Below the pieces are notes generated by a model. That model had not been told where the DNA came from. It saw only the letters and a list, made by a program, of their open reading frames with translations, and did not search any database. Position numbers and translations under genes: made by a program. A stretch of DNA of 54,004 nt from Halobacillus sp. A1. GTDB taxonomy: Bacteria > Bacillota > Bacilli > Bacillales > Halobacillaceae. Below are positions 42,094 through 50,477 of the stretch, piece by piece; the stretch's first letter is position 1, and each line of letters starts with the position of its first letter. The DNA lies in contig NZ_JAIZEN010000019.1 of NCBI RefSeq assembly GCF_024189295.1, positions 1-54,004 of the forward strand. Reading direction: 5' to 3'.

Positions 42094-42117
42094 AATGAAC
42101 ATTTGGAGGAAATAAAC

Positions 42118-43014
42118 ATGAATACACTTAAACTTAAACAATTAGCAACGAATAAAGGATTGGATATTGTAGAAAACAGCATCAAAATCAATGAGTCTGG
42201 TGTTGACTTTCAAGTAGCCTACGCCAAAGATCAACATGATGATAAATGGATCCTAAGAATTCCACGTAGACCAGAGTCAATGAGACATGCACACCAAGAG
42301 AAAAAAGCATTAGATATCATTCACCACCATGCAAGCTTTCAAGTGCCAGATTGGTCTATCTTCTCTGAAGATTTAATTGCTTATAAGCAACTAAGTGGCA
42401 TTCCTGCAGCGACGATTGACGTGGAGCAACAGAACTATGTATGGAGTTTTGATGAATCCAATGTTCCACCTGCGTATTATCAATCATTAGGAAAAGCCCT
42501 AGCAGATTTACACTCATTGCCTCACGTAGAATTCAAACATATTGGCGTTGAAATTCTTCCTGCCAGTGAGTTAAGAACTTCCATGAAACAGCGAATGGAA
42601 CGGGTAAAGAAACAATATGAGATTAATCCAACTTTATGGGACCGCTGGCAAGCATGGCTTGCCGAAGACTCGCTTTGGCCCTCCCATGTAGGGGTAAAAC
42701 ACGGCGACTTACATCCAGGTCATATCCTCATTAATAAAAAACATCAAGTAACTGGCTTAATTGACTGGACAGAAGTTGGAGTTGCAGATGTATCTGTCGA
42801 TTTCATGGCCCATCACCTCCTTTTTGGGAGTGATGGACTAACAAAGTTAATCGACGCTTATGGCAACGCCGGTGGAAAAACATGGTCAAGAATGGATGAG
42901 CATATTGTAGAACTTCTAACAACAAGCGGCATCAGTGTAGCTGAATTTGCTGAAATCTCAGGCCTTCAAGAGATGCATGAAACAGCTGCTCATATGCTTG
43001 CTAGCGAAATGTAA
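42118..43014 (+). CDS. Macrolide 2'-phosphotransferase (Mph family)
   Basis: A 298-residue kinase that inactivates macrolides by phosphorylating the 2'-OH of the amino sugar. It has the Mph-specific start NESGVDFQVAYAKDQHDDKW (compare Mph(C)), WILRIPRRPESM, the PAATIDVEQQNYVW block, catalytic HGDLHPGHILIN and IDWTEVGVADVS. GGAGG lies before the ATG at 42118; the earlier start at 42103 is not supported. It is 24 bases after the ABC-F gene. A hairpin (43022-43054) follows. Confidence 0.9.
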   Translation: MNTLKLKQLATNKGLDIVENSIKINESGVDFQVAYAKDQHDDKWILRIPRRPESMRHAHQEKKALDIIHHHASFQVPDWSIFSEDLIAYKQLSGIPAATIDVEQQNYVWSFDESNVPPAYYQSLGKALADLHSLPHVEFKHIGVEILPASELRTSMKQRMERVKKQYEINPTLWDRWQAWLAEDSLWPSHVGVKHGDLHPGHILINKKHQVTGLIDWTEVGVADVSVDFMAHHLLFGSDGLTKLIDAYGNAGGKTWSRMDEHIVELLTTSGISVAEFAEISGLQEMHETAAHMLASEM

Positions 43015-43021
43015 TGCAACG

Positions 43022-43054
43022 GACTGGTCGTTAGGCAAAGCTTGACGACCAGTC
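43022..43054 (+). promoter_or_regulatory. Intercistronic hairpin between mph and MATE genes
   Basis: GACTGGTCGT and ACGACCAGTC, a perfect 10-bp stem over a 13-base loop with no T-run. It probably stabilises or separates the transcripts rather than ends them. Confidence 0.65.
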
Positions 43055-43072
43055 TGATAAGGAGCATAAAAA

Positions 43073-44488
43073 TTGAAACGTAATAACCAAACTTTAAATA
43101 CGAGTGAGAAACTTAGGACAGAAAAACCCTCGAAGTTGTTATGGAATTTATCGATTCCCGCGATGGTCGGCCTATTTGTTATAGCATTATTTAATGTCGT
43201 TGATATCTTCTTCATCTCATATGCAGAAGGGGTAGATGCGGTTGCAGGATTGACTGTAGCGTTTCCAGTCATGATGATTGTCATGACATTATCAAGTGCT
43301 GTTGGTATCGGTGCAGCTTCTATCATATCAAGACGGTTAGGAGAAAAAAGAGATGAAGATGCAAATATGGTTTTTGGAACATTCATTTTTCTAATCCTGA
43401 TCATCAGTTTTATTAGCTTGATCTTAGGGATTTTCCTCTTAGAAGACATCCTCTTATTATTTGGAGCCACAGAAAATATAATGGATTACGCCTATGACTA
43501 TATGCTTCCTATTTTATTAGGGTTTCTATTTATCGGATTCTCAATGGCAACAAATAGCCTTTTACGTTCAGAAGGAAATGCAATGTTTGCTATGAAAGCA
43601 ACCATTATCCCTGCCATAATAAACTTGATTTTAGACCCCGTTTTCATCTTTGATTTTGGATTAGGACTTGGCGTTTTAGGTGCAGGAATTGCAACTGTTG
43701 TATCTCAAGGGATTGTGAGTGTGTTTATTTTCCTCTATTACTACAAAGGCAAAAGCTCACTATCATTCCAGTTACGCAATGTACGGTTTAGGGTTTCTGT
43801 AGCGAAAGAAATTACGACAATTGGATTCCCTGCCTTTGTACAATCTGCATCGAACAGCCTTATTATGGTTGCAATAAATGCCATGCTCATTCAACACGGT
43901 GGCGATATGTATTTAGCTGCCTTTGGTATTGTACAGCGTCTAATCGGATTTGCAGTAATGCCGATGATTGGTGTGATGCAAGGGATGTTACCTATTGTCG
44001 GATATAACTATGGAGCAAAACAATTTCAAAAGATGAGAGAAACAATATGGTTATCATTTAAATTAGTTGCCATTAACTCTATAATTGTCGTCATTCTCGT
44101 CTTCTTATTCCCAGAGAAAGGTATGCGGATCTTCACTGATGACCCTACTTTTATTGAAATAGGTTCTTACGCTATGAAAGTGATGTTTGCTTGTTTCTTT
44201 GTAGTAGGAGTGCAAATTATTGCAGGAGGAATTTATCAAGCATTAGGCAAGCCTAAACCTGCCTTAATCCTTTCACTATCAAGACAAGTTATTTTTTTAA
44301 TTCCATTAGTAATCATTCTACCAAGCTTTTTCGGCGTTACTGGTGTATTTCTCGCCTTTCCCATATCTGACTTTTTATCCTTTCTCCTTTCATCCTACCT
44401 ATTGTATCGTGATCGAGATACAATTTTGGTAAGGGGAAAGAAAGAAGATGACATCCATCTACCGGATTCAATTAAGGAAGTAACGTGA
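43073..44488 (+). CDS. MATE family multidrug exporter
   Basis: A 471-residue protein with 12 membrane segments of the MATE family, NorM/DinF type. It shows two related halves, each starting with a long helix pair (LLWNLSIPAMVGLFVIALFN; KEITTIGFPAFVQSASNSLI) and GIGAASIISRRLGEKR. MATE exporters swap cations for drugs. The start is TTG with AAGGAG about 8 bases before it. It is the third gene of the resistance operon and ends before a strong terminator. Whether it exports macrolides is an inference from position only. Confidence 0.92.
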   Translation: MKRNNQTLNTSEKLRTEKPSKLLWNLSIPAMVGLFVIALFNVVDIFFISYAEGVDAVAGLTVAFPVMMIVMTLSSAVGIGAASIISRRLGEKRDEDANMVFGTFIFLILIISFISLILGIFLLEDILLLFGATENIMDYAYDYMLPILLGFLFIGFSMATNSLLRSEGNAMFAMKATIIPAIINLILDPVFIFDFGLGLGVLGAGIATVVSQGIVSVFIFLYYYKGKSSLSFQLRNVRFRVSVAKEITTIGFPAFVQSASNSLIMVAINAMLIQHGGDMYLAAFGIVQRLIGFAVMPMIGVMQGMLPIVGYNYGAKQFQKMRETIWLSFKLVAINSIIVVILVFLFPEKGMRIFTDDPTFIEIGSYAMKVMFACFFVVGVQIIAGGIYQALGKPKPALILSLSRQVIFLIPLVIILPSFFGVTGVFLAFPISDFLSFLLSSYLLYRDRDTILVRGKKEDDIHLPDSIKEVT

Positions 44489-44527
44489 ATTATAGGATAA
44501 ATAGTGGTCCAACAGTTTATCAAGTAT

Positions 44528-44557
44528 AACGCACAGATTGCACTTCTGTGCGTTTTC
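44528..44557 (+). terminator. Terminator of the resistance operon
   Basis: AACGCACAGA-TTGCACT-TCTGTGCGTT followed by TTC. Confidence 0.88.
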
Positions 44558-44927
44558 ATTCGTTCATTAACTTATTTCTTTTAAGTGAATTCTTTCACAA
44601 AGTGACCTGAAAATGAAGATCTTTACTTCGCAGTATACGTCTACTACGTAATACTAGGTTAAATCTATCGAAGGCATAGCATTAAGTGCACAAAATTATT
44701 CAGTGGTAAATCTTCTGTCATTTACTGGTACAATCTTTGTCACTCGGTGGTAAAAAGTATGTCAGAGGTCGTACATTTTAGTGGCCGTAATCAGTGTACC
44801 TAAAAGACATTCCTAGGATATGAGCATTGTAGAAAGGTTAGAACAACAAAGGAAAATGACTGAAACAGCCCCATCATATGGAGCACGATTCATCCATTTA
44901 AAAAGTTAGCCTTCTCCTATTCGTCCC
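44558..44927. other. Gap without a gene
   Basis: No supported frame. From about 44849 the sequence is a diverged copy of 48549-48628, the terminator region after the intact VOC gene. Confidence 0.6.
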
Positions 44928-45356
44928 TTAATCCTCTACTTCCCATTCCGGATTCCATACCACTTCCCACACATGACCGTCTAAATCGAGAAAGTGACCG
45001 GAATACCCACCCCAGAATGTATCTTTAGCTGGATCAGTGATTGTCGCCCCAGCTGTTTCTGCTTCCTTCATAACCTGATCCACTTCCTCTTTACTGCTTA
45101 CATTGTGGCCGATGGTAAATTCCGAGGAACTAGGCGGAGATAATGGAACATGGACTTCTCCAGCTAGACTTTTACGTTACCAGATCGCCAGTTTCATGCC
45201 ATGCTGCAGTTCGAAAAAGGCTACAGCCCCGTTTTCAAACTCCTGCCCCAGTATCCCTTCAGTGGTAAGTCCTAGACCGTTTTTGTAAAACTCAAGAGAC
45301 TTTTCCAAATCGTTAACTCCTAGAGTGACTACCTAAATTCGTGGTTTGATCGTCAT
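44928..45356 (-). pseudogene. Broken copy of the VOC protein gene
   Basis: Same length (429 bases) as the intact VOC gene at 48629-49057, with no indels, but with two nonsense codons: TAG (minus strand, 45333-45335) replacing TCA early and TAA (45177-45179) replacing GAA in ...IWERK.... The rest is highly similar, including the ribosome site region. It is a recent duplicate that has lost function. Confidence 0.9.
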
Positions 45357-45429
45357 CTCCTCCTTGGCTAATGACTCATTCTCATCCATCATACCTTTTT
45401 AATAGATCATGCACTTGTAAAAAAACTTC

Positions 45430-45490
45430 ACTTGGAACCAATCCATAATATTGTTTACATTCATGGATAACCCACTTGGGACTGCCCAAA
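45430..45490 (-). pseudogene. Copied tail of the AraC gene
   Basis: ACTTGGAACCAATCCATAAT and following bases match 49157-49205, the last codons of the AraC regulator gene. A short deletion precedes it. It continues the VOC duplication at its other end. Confidence 0.75.
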
Positions 45491-45806
45491 AAAAGTCTAT
45501 TCCTTAGGTGTTCAGCGTGGTTACTTAACATTATGATCGCAGTGACTTTTTTCTATTACAAAATCATTAAAACTATTGATTTCCATATTTTAGTTAATCA
45601 CCAGTCTTGTTGACCCAAAAATTAAGATTACATAAAATTTTTGAACTTTATAAAACTCTATTAATTAATCACAATTATCTATTTTTCAGAAATATCTAAT
45701 AATACGTTAACAACATATTGGCACTGTGTTACATTAATATTACAATATTACATAATTAGTAACAAAATGTATTGATAACCATTATACTCGAAGGGAGCGA
45801 AATTTA
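45491..45806. other. AT-rich gap with a probable promoter
   Basis: No gene seen. TATACT (45783-45788) with a TGATAACCA before it could be an extended -10 for the gene at 45807; no convincing -35. Confidence 0.4.
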
Positions 45807-46283
45807 ATGAAAAAAATTATTGTTACACTTTTCACTATGCTACTATTAATAATAGGTATTCCTGCAGTTGCTATGGCGGAAGAATCTGATACTGAAATCG
45901 AGAATAATGAGGTTTCACCAATGGCTGTACCGGGACCTGAAGTAGGTTCAGACTATATTTATATGGGTAAACAAGAGGGTCATAGTATAGAACACACTGT
46001 TACATCCTCTTCTTTTGCAATAGCATTTGGGTCATCAGAAAGGCTTTTATCCCAAGTATTCGGTATAGGGGGATCTCTTTGGAATTGGTTATCTGGAGGG
46101 TACGAACCTACACCATATGCTAAAATTTATTCTAAAATATCTGTGGCTAATGCTTACAAAGCTACTCTAAAATCAAAGTACCTTTGGTATGAAGATAGCC
46201 AATTTAACACTTATCAAGAAACTACTGAAAGAAATGAAAGTGTTAGCTGCGGTTCATATAATCCATACTGCTGGGAAGACTAA
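45807..46283 (+). CDS. Secreted protein with C-terminal cysteine pair, possible toxin
   Basis: A 158-residue protein with a clear signal peptide (MKKIIVTLFTMLLLIIGIPA, cleavage near AMAEE). The mature part is an acidic start, a hydrophobic centre (SSSFAIAFGSSERLLSQVFG followed by SLWNWLSGG), a Lys/Tyr-rich stretch and the ending VSCGSYNPYCWED with two Cys that could form a disulfide. AAGGGAG precedes the ATG. Very AT-rich, like transferred DNA. No family recognised. The membrane protein encoded right after it could be its partner. Confidence 0.7.
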   Translation: MKKIIVTLFTMLLLIIGIPAVAMAEESDTEIENNEVSPMAVPGPEVGSDYIYMGKQEGHSIEHTVTSSSFAIAFGSSERLLSQVFGIGGSLWNWLSGGYEPTPYAKIYSKISVANAYKATLKSKYLWYEDSQFNTYQETTERNESVSCGSYNPYCWED

Positions 46284-46303
46284 AAAAGATAGGACATTTG
46301 TCT

Positions 46304-46528
46304 ATGACTCAAAAACAAGTTAAAAGAAAAGAAACTATAAATATAATAGTCCTTTCAATAATAATTTTATTAATAATTATTACCAACTTACCTTTTGTAT
46401 TGGGAATGTTATTATACTCAGTTTACTTGCTAGTTAGTTATTTCTTTTTTTATAAGAAAAAAAGGAAAGTGGTTATCCTAACTTACATGGTCTTAATTCT
46501 TGTAATATTGTTTATTTATTTATATTAA
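46304..46528 (+). CDS. Small membrane protein, possible immunity partner
   Basis: A 74-residue protein with three hydrophobic segments (INIIVLSIIILLIIITNLPF, VLGMLLYSVYLLVSYFFFY, VVILTYMVLILVILFIYLY) and a lysine-rich loop (YKKKRKV). It starts 20 bases after the secreted protein's stop and ends before a terminator, so the two are one unit. Size and shape suit a bacteriocin immunity protein, but no family was recognised. TTG 46298 is another possible start. Confidence 0.6.
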   Translation: MTQKQVKRKETINIIVLSIIILLIIITNLPFVLGMLLYSVYLLVSYFFFYKKKRKVVILTYMVLILVILFIYLY

Positions 46529-46540
46529 ACCACCTATGAT

Positions 46541-46570
46541 TGGCCAGTTCATAAGAATTGGCCATTTTTT
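46541..46570 (+). terminator. Terminator of the secreted-protein pair
   Basis: TGGCCAGTT and AATTGGCCA (one G-U pair) followed by T6. Confidence 0.85.
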
Positions 46571-47046
46571 CCGGTGGACTGCTTCAAAAATCTCACTGTT
46601 CCATCATCTCCTCTACAACAATCCACTCGCCATTCCGCTCCATAATTATAGATATAAAGAAACGTATCTCCTTTTTCCAATCCAGTCTCCCCGATCGTAA
46701 TCTCATCAGCCGGAATATCAGACATCCGAGCCTTCTCCAAGAGAACAATCCGGTTTCATTTCCGCTCCATCAAGCTGCCGTTTAAAGCAAGGTGATAAAA
46801 CAGATGAATCCGGGGATAGTTCATTTGATCACTCTTCTCTGTCACACTCTACTCCTGTACTTCAAACTTCTCGTTCAACTGCCAGCAATGCTTCCGCTGT
46901 ATGTAGGCTTTCGTTTTCGTTACAGTCACCTTTTCTTGATCGACATAATCTAAAAAAATGTGAAAATCCCTGACAATTGCCAAAGGTATCATCCGTCCTC
47001 CCTCCTTCAGTAAAACCATTGCCTGCCTATGTATTCCCTGTAACAT
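46549..47046 (-). pseudogene. Broken pRiA4b ORF-3-like gene
   Basis: Two disconnected frames on the minus strand. The first (47046-46849) has PLAIVRDFHIFLDYVDQEKV then TKTKAYIQRKHCWQLNEKF, the N-terminal domain found in such proteins; the second (46740-46549) has GLEKGDTFLYIYNYGAEWRV, like the plasmid pRiA4b ORF-3 domain (Y-x-Y-D/N-x-G-x-x-W). Between them lie stops (for example after SLMERK). A once single gene, now broken. Confidence 0.6.
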
Positions 47047-47190
47047 CTACGTGAAAAACTATCACTTGGCAAGAAAACATCTCGGTCCAATAAACGTTCC
47101 CTATAGGTGACCCTAATATATTTTGTGTATTGGTTAAGAGAGTGGCATGGCATGTGCTCGTGCCAGGGGCCCAACATGTAATGCAGTAAA

Positions 47191-47874
47191 GCCTAAAAAA
47201 CCCAATACCTTTTAAGTATTGGGCGAACATAAAAAAATAACCTTATTGCTCAAGAAGAAAACCGAGTGGGGAAACTAGAACTGAACATCTTCAGGCTAAT
47301 AAAAAAACTAACAAAGAATAACTTTAATTATTCTTTAGAATCTTTTTTATTCTTCACGGCAAGTTCCAGTTCATTTAAAAGCTTATCCAGCGCTTGGGAA
47401 ATAACTAGTATTTGTGAGTCATTAGGGTTATTTTCATACGTTTCATACATCTTTTTTCTTAACACTTCAATTTCTTCATTCAAACGATTGATTATTGACA
47501 GACTTCATCCCCCCGCAAGCATCTGCAAGGTATTGATGAAGAAGTGATCAAACTATTTGCTTTGCAACTAAACCAAAATTTATCAACTGGTGAAACTATT
47601 TAATTAACCTTGATTCAATTAACCCTCAGTTTTAATCATCTAACACAACTAACTTACTCAAACAGATACTTCATGTTACATGCTGAGACAGGCCTATAAA
47701 CAAGGAACTTATTAGCTTAACAGATGGTAAAGTAGTTTAGTTTCACTAGTCCTCGGTTTTCATACAAATACTATTCCCATTAATTTTTACCCTATCTCCC
47801 CCTTTATAAACCAATGCTTTGAAAGAGCTCCATTATATTCCTTATAAGAAATTCACTTTTCATACGTCCTCAAA
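47191..47874. repeat. Direct repeat copy 2 (about 684 bp)
   Basis: Matches 39243-39928 in the same direction with scattered substitutions and small indels. Contains the second Spo0E-family gene and its terminator. AGAGAATGCTATCTA at 47886-47900 also matches 40174-40188. The two repeats enclose about 7.3 kb. Confidence 0.92.
47328..47501 (-). CDS. Spo0E-family aspartyl-phosphate phosphatase, copy 2
   Basis: A 57-residue near-twin of the gene at 39379-39552: INRLNEEIEVLRKKMYETYE, then NDSQILVISQALDKLLNELE. Differences are few (Q to E, Y to N, T to A, SQ to SI) and mostly mild, so both copies seem to be under selection. The start is again a CTG 7 bases after GGGGGG. Predicted to act on Spo0A~P. 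Confidence 0.8.
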   Translation of the reverse strand: MSIINRLNEEIEVLRKKMYETYENNPNDSQILVISQALDKLLNELELAVKNKKDSKE

Positions 47875-48047
47875 TTTTATTATGAAGAGAATGCTATCTA
47901 ATTTATTTATCGGGTGACTGACCCAAAATCCCGCATTCTATCCATGGGAACACATAGAGCGAGCTTTCCACTTGCAATATCAATATGATAATTATAATAT
48001 AAAGCAGTCCATTCTAAGGATAGTATATCAAGGGAGAGTATAAGCGA

Positions 48048-48221
48048 ATGCCAACGTTTATAGCGAATGATTATTTAGTAAAAGACGGAAAAGTCGTTTC
48101 CCCGGGGCATGAAATTGAAATTACCGAGGAGCAAGCGACTAGATTAGAGGATAAAGTTAAAACCGCATCCAATCCTTTCTACACTACCAATAAAGAAGAA
48201 GGAAGCCTTCCCTCTAAATAA
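48048..48221 (+). CDS. Small phage-like protein
   Basis: A 57-residue soluble protein: MPTFIANDYLVKDGKVVSPG, HEIEITEEQATRLEDKVKTA. The D-G-K-V-x-x-P-G-x-E-I-E-I-T-E-E-Q-A pattern is typical of small phage-encoded proteins of unknown role. GGGAGAG precedes the ATG by about 8 bases. A terminator follows. Confidence 0.65.
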   Translation: MPTFIANDYLVKDGKVVSPGHEIEITEEQATRLEDKVKTASNPFYTTNKEEGSLPSK

Positions 48222-48225
48222 ATCA

Positions 48226-48276
48226 CAATGGAAACAAGGAAACCTAATGGAAGGTTGCTTGTTTCCATTGTTTTTA
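48226..48276 (+). terminator. Intrinsic terminator
   Basis: CAATGGAAACAAG and CTTGTTTCCATTG form a perfect 13-bp stem with further inner pairing, followed by TTTTTAT. Confidence 0.9.
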
Positions 48277-48551
48277 TCTTACGGTTATGAGCGTTTGAAC
48301 CAATCCTGTCCACCAAATATATGAACCTTCACCCAAGTCCCCACTACATCCAAACACTGCTTACAGAAAAGCGAAGTGCTTTAACGGAGCAGTGGTGTAC
48401 ATTCTCTTTCACATCCATCATCTGAACTAATGTCTACAGAATCGTTTATGATTTGCAGGGGGACCGACCCCAAAATTTACATTCAAGCTAAGCACTCACA
48501 AAACACCCCTGTTAAAAGGATCCTGACTCTGAAGAATGGGAAGAGTAGTAA

Positions 48552-48597
48552 GAAAAATGGCTGAAACCAGCCCCATCATACAGAGCCGATTTCAGCC
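48552..48597 (-). terminator. Terminator after the VOC gene
   Basis: GGCTGAAACCAGCCC...GAGCCGATTTCAGCC forms a stem with 8 perfect outer pairs; on the minus strand TTTTTCTT follows. Confidence 0.8.
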
Positions 48598-48628
48598 ACT
48601 TAAAAGTTTTCCTTCTCCTATTGGACCC

Positions 48629-49057
48629 TTAGTCCTCGATTTCCCATTCTGGATTCCATACCACTTCCCACACATGACCGTCTACATCGAGAAAGTGACC
48701 GGAATATCCTCCCCAGAATGTATCTTTAGCTGGATCCGTAATTGTTGCCCCGGCTGCTTCTGCTTCTTGCATAACCTGGTCCACTTCCGCTTTACTGCTT
48801 ACATTGTGGCCGATGGTGAATTCCGAGGAGCTTGGGGGCGATAAGGCGACATGGGCTTCAGCCGCTACACTTTTACGTTCCCAGATCGCCAGTTTCATTC
48901 CATGCTGCAGTTCGAAAAAAGCGACAGCTCCATTTTCAAATTCCTGACCCAGTATCCCTTCTGTCGGAAGACCTAGACCGTTTTTGTAAAACTCCAGAGA
49001 CTTTTCCAAATCGTTAACTCCTAGCGTTAGTACTGAAATTCGTGGTTTGATTGTCAT
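48629..49057 (-). CDS. VOC-family (glyoxalase/bleomycin-resistance type) protein
   Basis: A 142-residue protein with the paired beta-alpha-beta-beta-beta modules of the vicinal oxygen chelate fold: ISVLTLGVNDLEKSLEFYKN and the second module ending GYSGHFLDVDGHVWEVVWNP, which has the metal-ligand style H and E. Members include glyoxalases and drug-binding proteins; no substrate can be assigned. AAGGAGGAG is very close to the ATG at 49057, while the frame extends to 49093. A broken copy is at 44928-45356. The AraC regulator is next upstream on the same strand. Confidence 0.88.
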   Translation of the reverse strand: MTIKPRISVLTLGVNDLEKSLEFYKNGLGLPTEGILGQEFENGAVAFFELQHGMKLAIWERKSVAAEAHVALSPPSSSEFTIGHNVSSKAEVDQVMQEAEAAGATITDPAKDTFWGGYSGHFLDVDGHVWEVVWNPEWEIED

Positions 49058-49134
49058 CTCCTCCTTGTTTACTGACTGCTTCTTATCCAGCATACCTTTT
49101 TAAATGATTATGCACTTGTAAAAAACGGACGAAT

Positions 49135-49953
49135 TTATTTCCTGGTTGGAAACACATCACTCGGAACCAATCCATAATATTGTTTGAATTCATGGATAAA
49201 GTGGGCTTGATCGTAATAGCCGTATTTCAAAGCTGTTTCCTGCAGGTCTGGATCGCGGTGGTGAAGAATTCCTTTCAACAAACTCTGGAAGCGGATAATA
49301 CGCGAGTATTCCTTCGGAGAGATGCCTAACTCGTTTCTGAAGGTTCTTCTCATATTTCTTTCACTATAATTGACTTGTTGTGCTAAAGACTGAATGGAAT
49401 TCATTCCGTGATCGTGGTAAATGTATTGAAGGGACGTCTGGAGTAATTCAGAAACGGAGGGATGAAGCTTTCTTTGTAATAAGTGAATGAGTTTGGCTTC
49501 CACTATCTCCATTCTTTCTTTAACTCCCCGGGCTTCTTGCATTTCCTCAGTGAATCGCAGAGCCTCCTCTCCCCAAATATCTTCAAGATACACACGATCG
49601 TCGAGGAATTCCTTGAGAGGATAATCTACAAAACAACGGGCATGGCTGGAAAATAAACGAATGCCAAAAAAATGCTGATCGTTCGTAAAATTCAACACTT
49701 CAAAACGAGTCATGAGGCCTGTAACGAAAGCTGCTTTGGAAAGAGAGGAAGCGGTCAAGTCCAATATAATATCGACACAGCCATCGGGCAGGATTCTATG
49801 ATCTTTCCTATTGTCTGATGCGTAATAATCCAGACTCCAATAACAAGCTGCATATGGACTAAGCGTCTTGCTCGGCCTGTGTTCTTCATAGATATACGTT
49901 GTATCTTTTTCACTGGATAGAGAAGGGGATTGTATCGGGAGGAAAAGATTCAT
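49135..49953 (-). CDS. AraC-family transcriptional regulator
   Basis: A 272-residue regulator. The N-terminal part (LSPYAACYWSLDYYASDNRK and HRILPDGCVDIILDL) is the DUF6597 sensor-type domain; the C-terminal AraC DNA-binding domain (about 170-270) has two helix-turn-helix motifs, SIQSLAQQVNYSERNMRRTF and ETALKYGYYDQAHFIHEFKQ. GGAGGTGGA precedes the start (ATG at 49953 is better spaced than 49956). It is 77 bases upstream of the VOC gene on the same strand and may control it. Its last codons are copied at 45430-45490. Confidence 0.92.
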   Translation of the reverse strand: MNLFLPIQSPSLSSEKDTTYIYEEHRPSKTLSPYAACYWSLDYYASDNRKDHRILPDGCVDIILDLTASSLSKAAFVTGLMTRFEVLNFTNDQHFFGIRLFSSHARCFVDYPLKEFLDDRVYLEDIWGEEALRFTEEMQEARGVKERMEIVEAKLIHLLQRKLHPSVSELLQTSLQYIYHDHGMNSIQSLAQQVNYSERNMRRTFRNELGISPKEYSRIIRFQSLLKGILHHRDPDLQETALKYGYYDQAHFIHEFKQYYGLVPSDVFPTRK

Positions 49954-50146
49954 CATTCCACCTCCATCAGACTCTTATAGTTTAGATTCATGTTTATTTT
50001 AACCATTCCTGTGAAAAAAATCACACCAGAGGTCAGACCCACAGTGGGCTGATTCAAGAATCTTTTTATAAAAAAGAAGTACAAGCAGATCTCAATCAGG
50101 AAAAAAATCACCCGTGCAGCCAATAAATTAAAAATTCCCACACTAT

Positions 50147-50208
50147 TTTACATTATATGTAAATATATCACCCTCAGTTTATAGCGGAAACCGCACTTTC
50201 ATATGAAA
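50147..50208. promoter_or_regulatory. Two palindromes before the XRE gene
   Basis: TTTACA-TTATA-TGTAAA (50147-50163) and TTTCATATGAAA (50197-50208) lie just upstream of a helix-turn-helix gene. They are candidate autoregulatory operators; GCGGAAACCGC lies between them. Confidence 0.45.
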
Positions 50209-50216
50209 ATTTAAGT

Positions 50217-50477
50217 ATGAATGAAAAACACATTGAAGACGCAGCAGTAGCATTCGGAACAAAAATACGTCATCTCCGTTCAGAACTGAACATCAGTCAG
50301 GAAGAGCTCGGAAATCGGACCAACGTGTCGACAAACCATATCGGATACATTGAACGAGCAGAAAGACAACCAAGCTTGAAACTGATCATCGCCATCGCTT
50401 TCGCTTTGCCCGTCCACCCCGCCACCTTATTTGACACCATAGAGCTCCCCAGCGATCCAGAATTTTACACGGAATGA
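50217..50477 (+). CDS. XRE-family helix-turn-helix regulator
   Basis: An 86-residue protein that is almost only one HTH_3 domain (about 12-70): RHLRSELNISQEELGNRTNV and HIGYIERAERQPSLKLIIAI. The order of helices is typical of SinR/Cro-like DNA-binding proteins. The ribosome site is weak. It stands alone; target unknown, perhaps its own promoter. Confidence 0.88.
   Translation: MNEKHIEDAAVAFGTKIRHLRSELNISQEELGNRTNVSTNHIGYIERAERQPSLKLIIAIAFALPVHPATLFDTIELPSDPEFYTE

Noticed and set aside
49953-50141. 62-residue hydrophobic frame before the AraC gene
   Set aside because: GTG without a ribosome site; its end is simply the AraC ribosome-binding region. Possible but not supportable.
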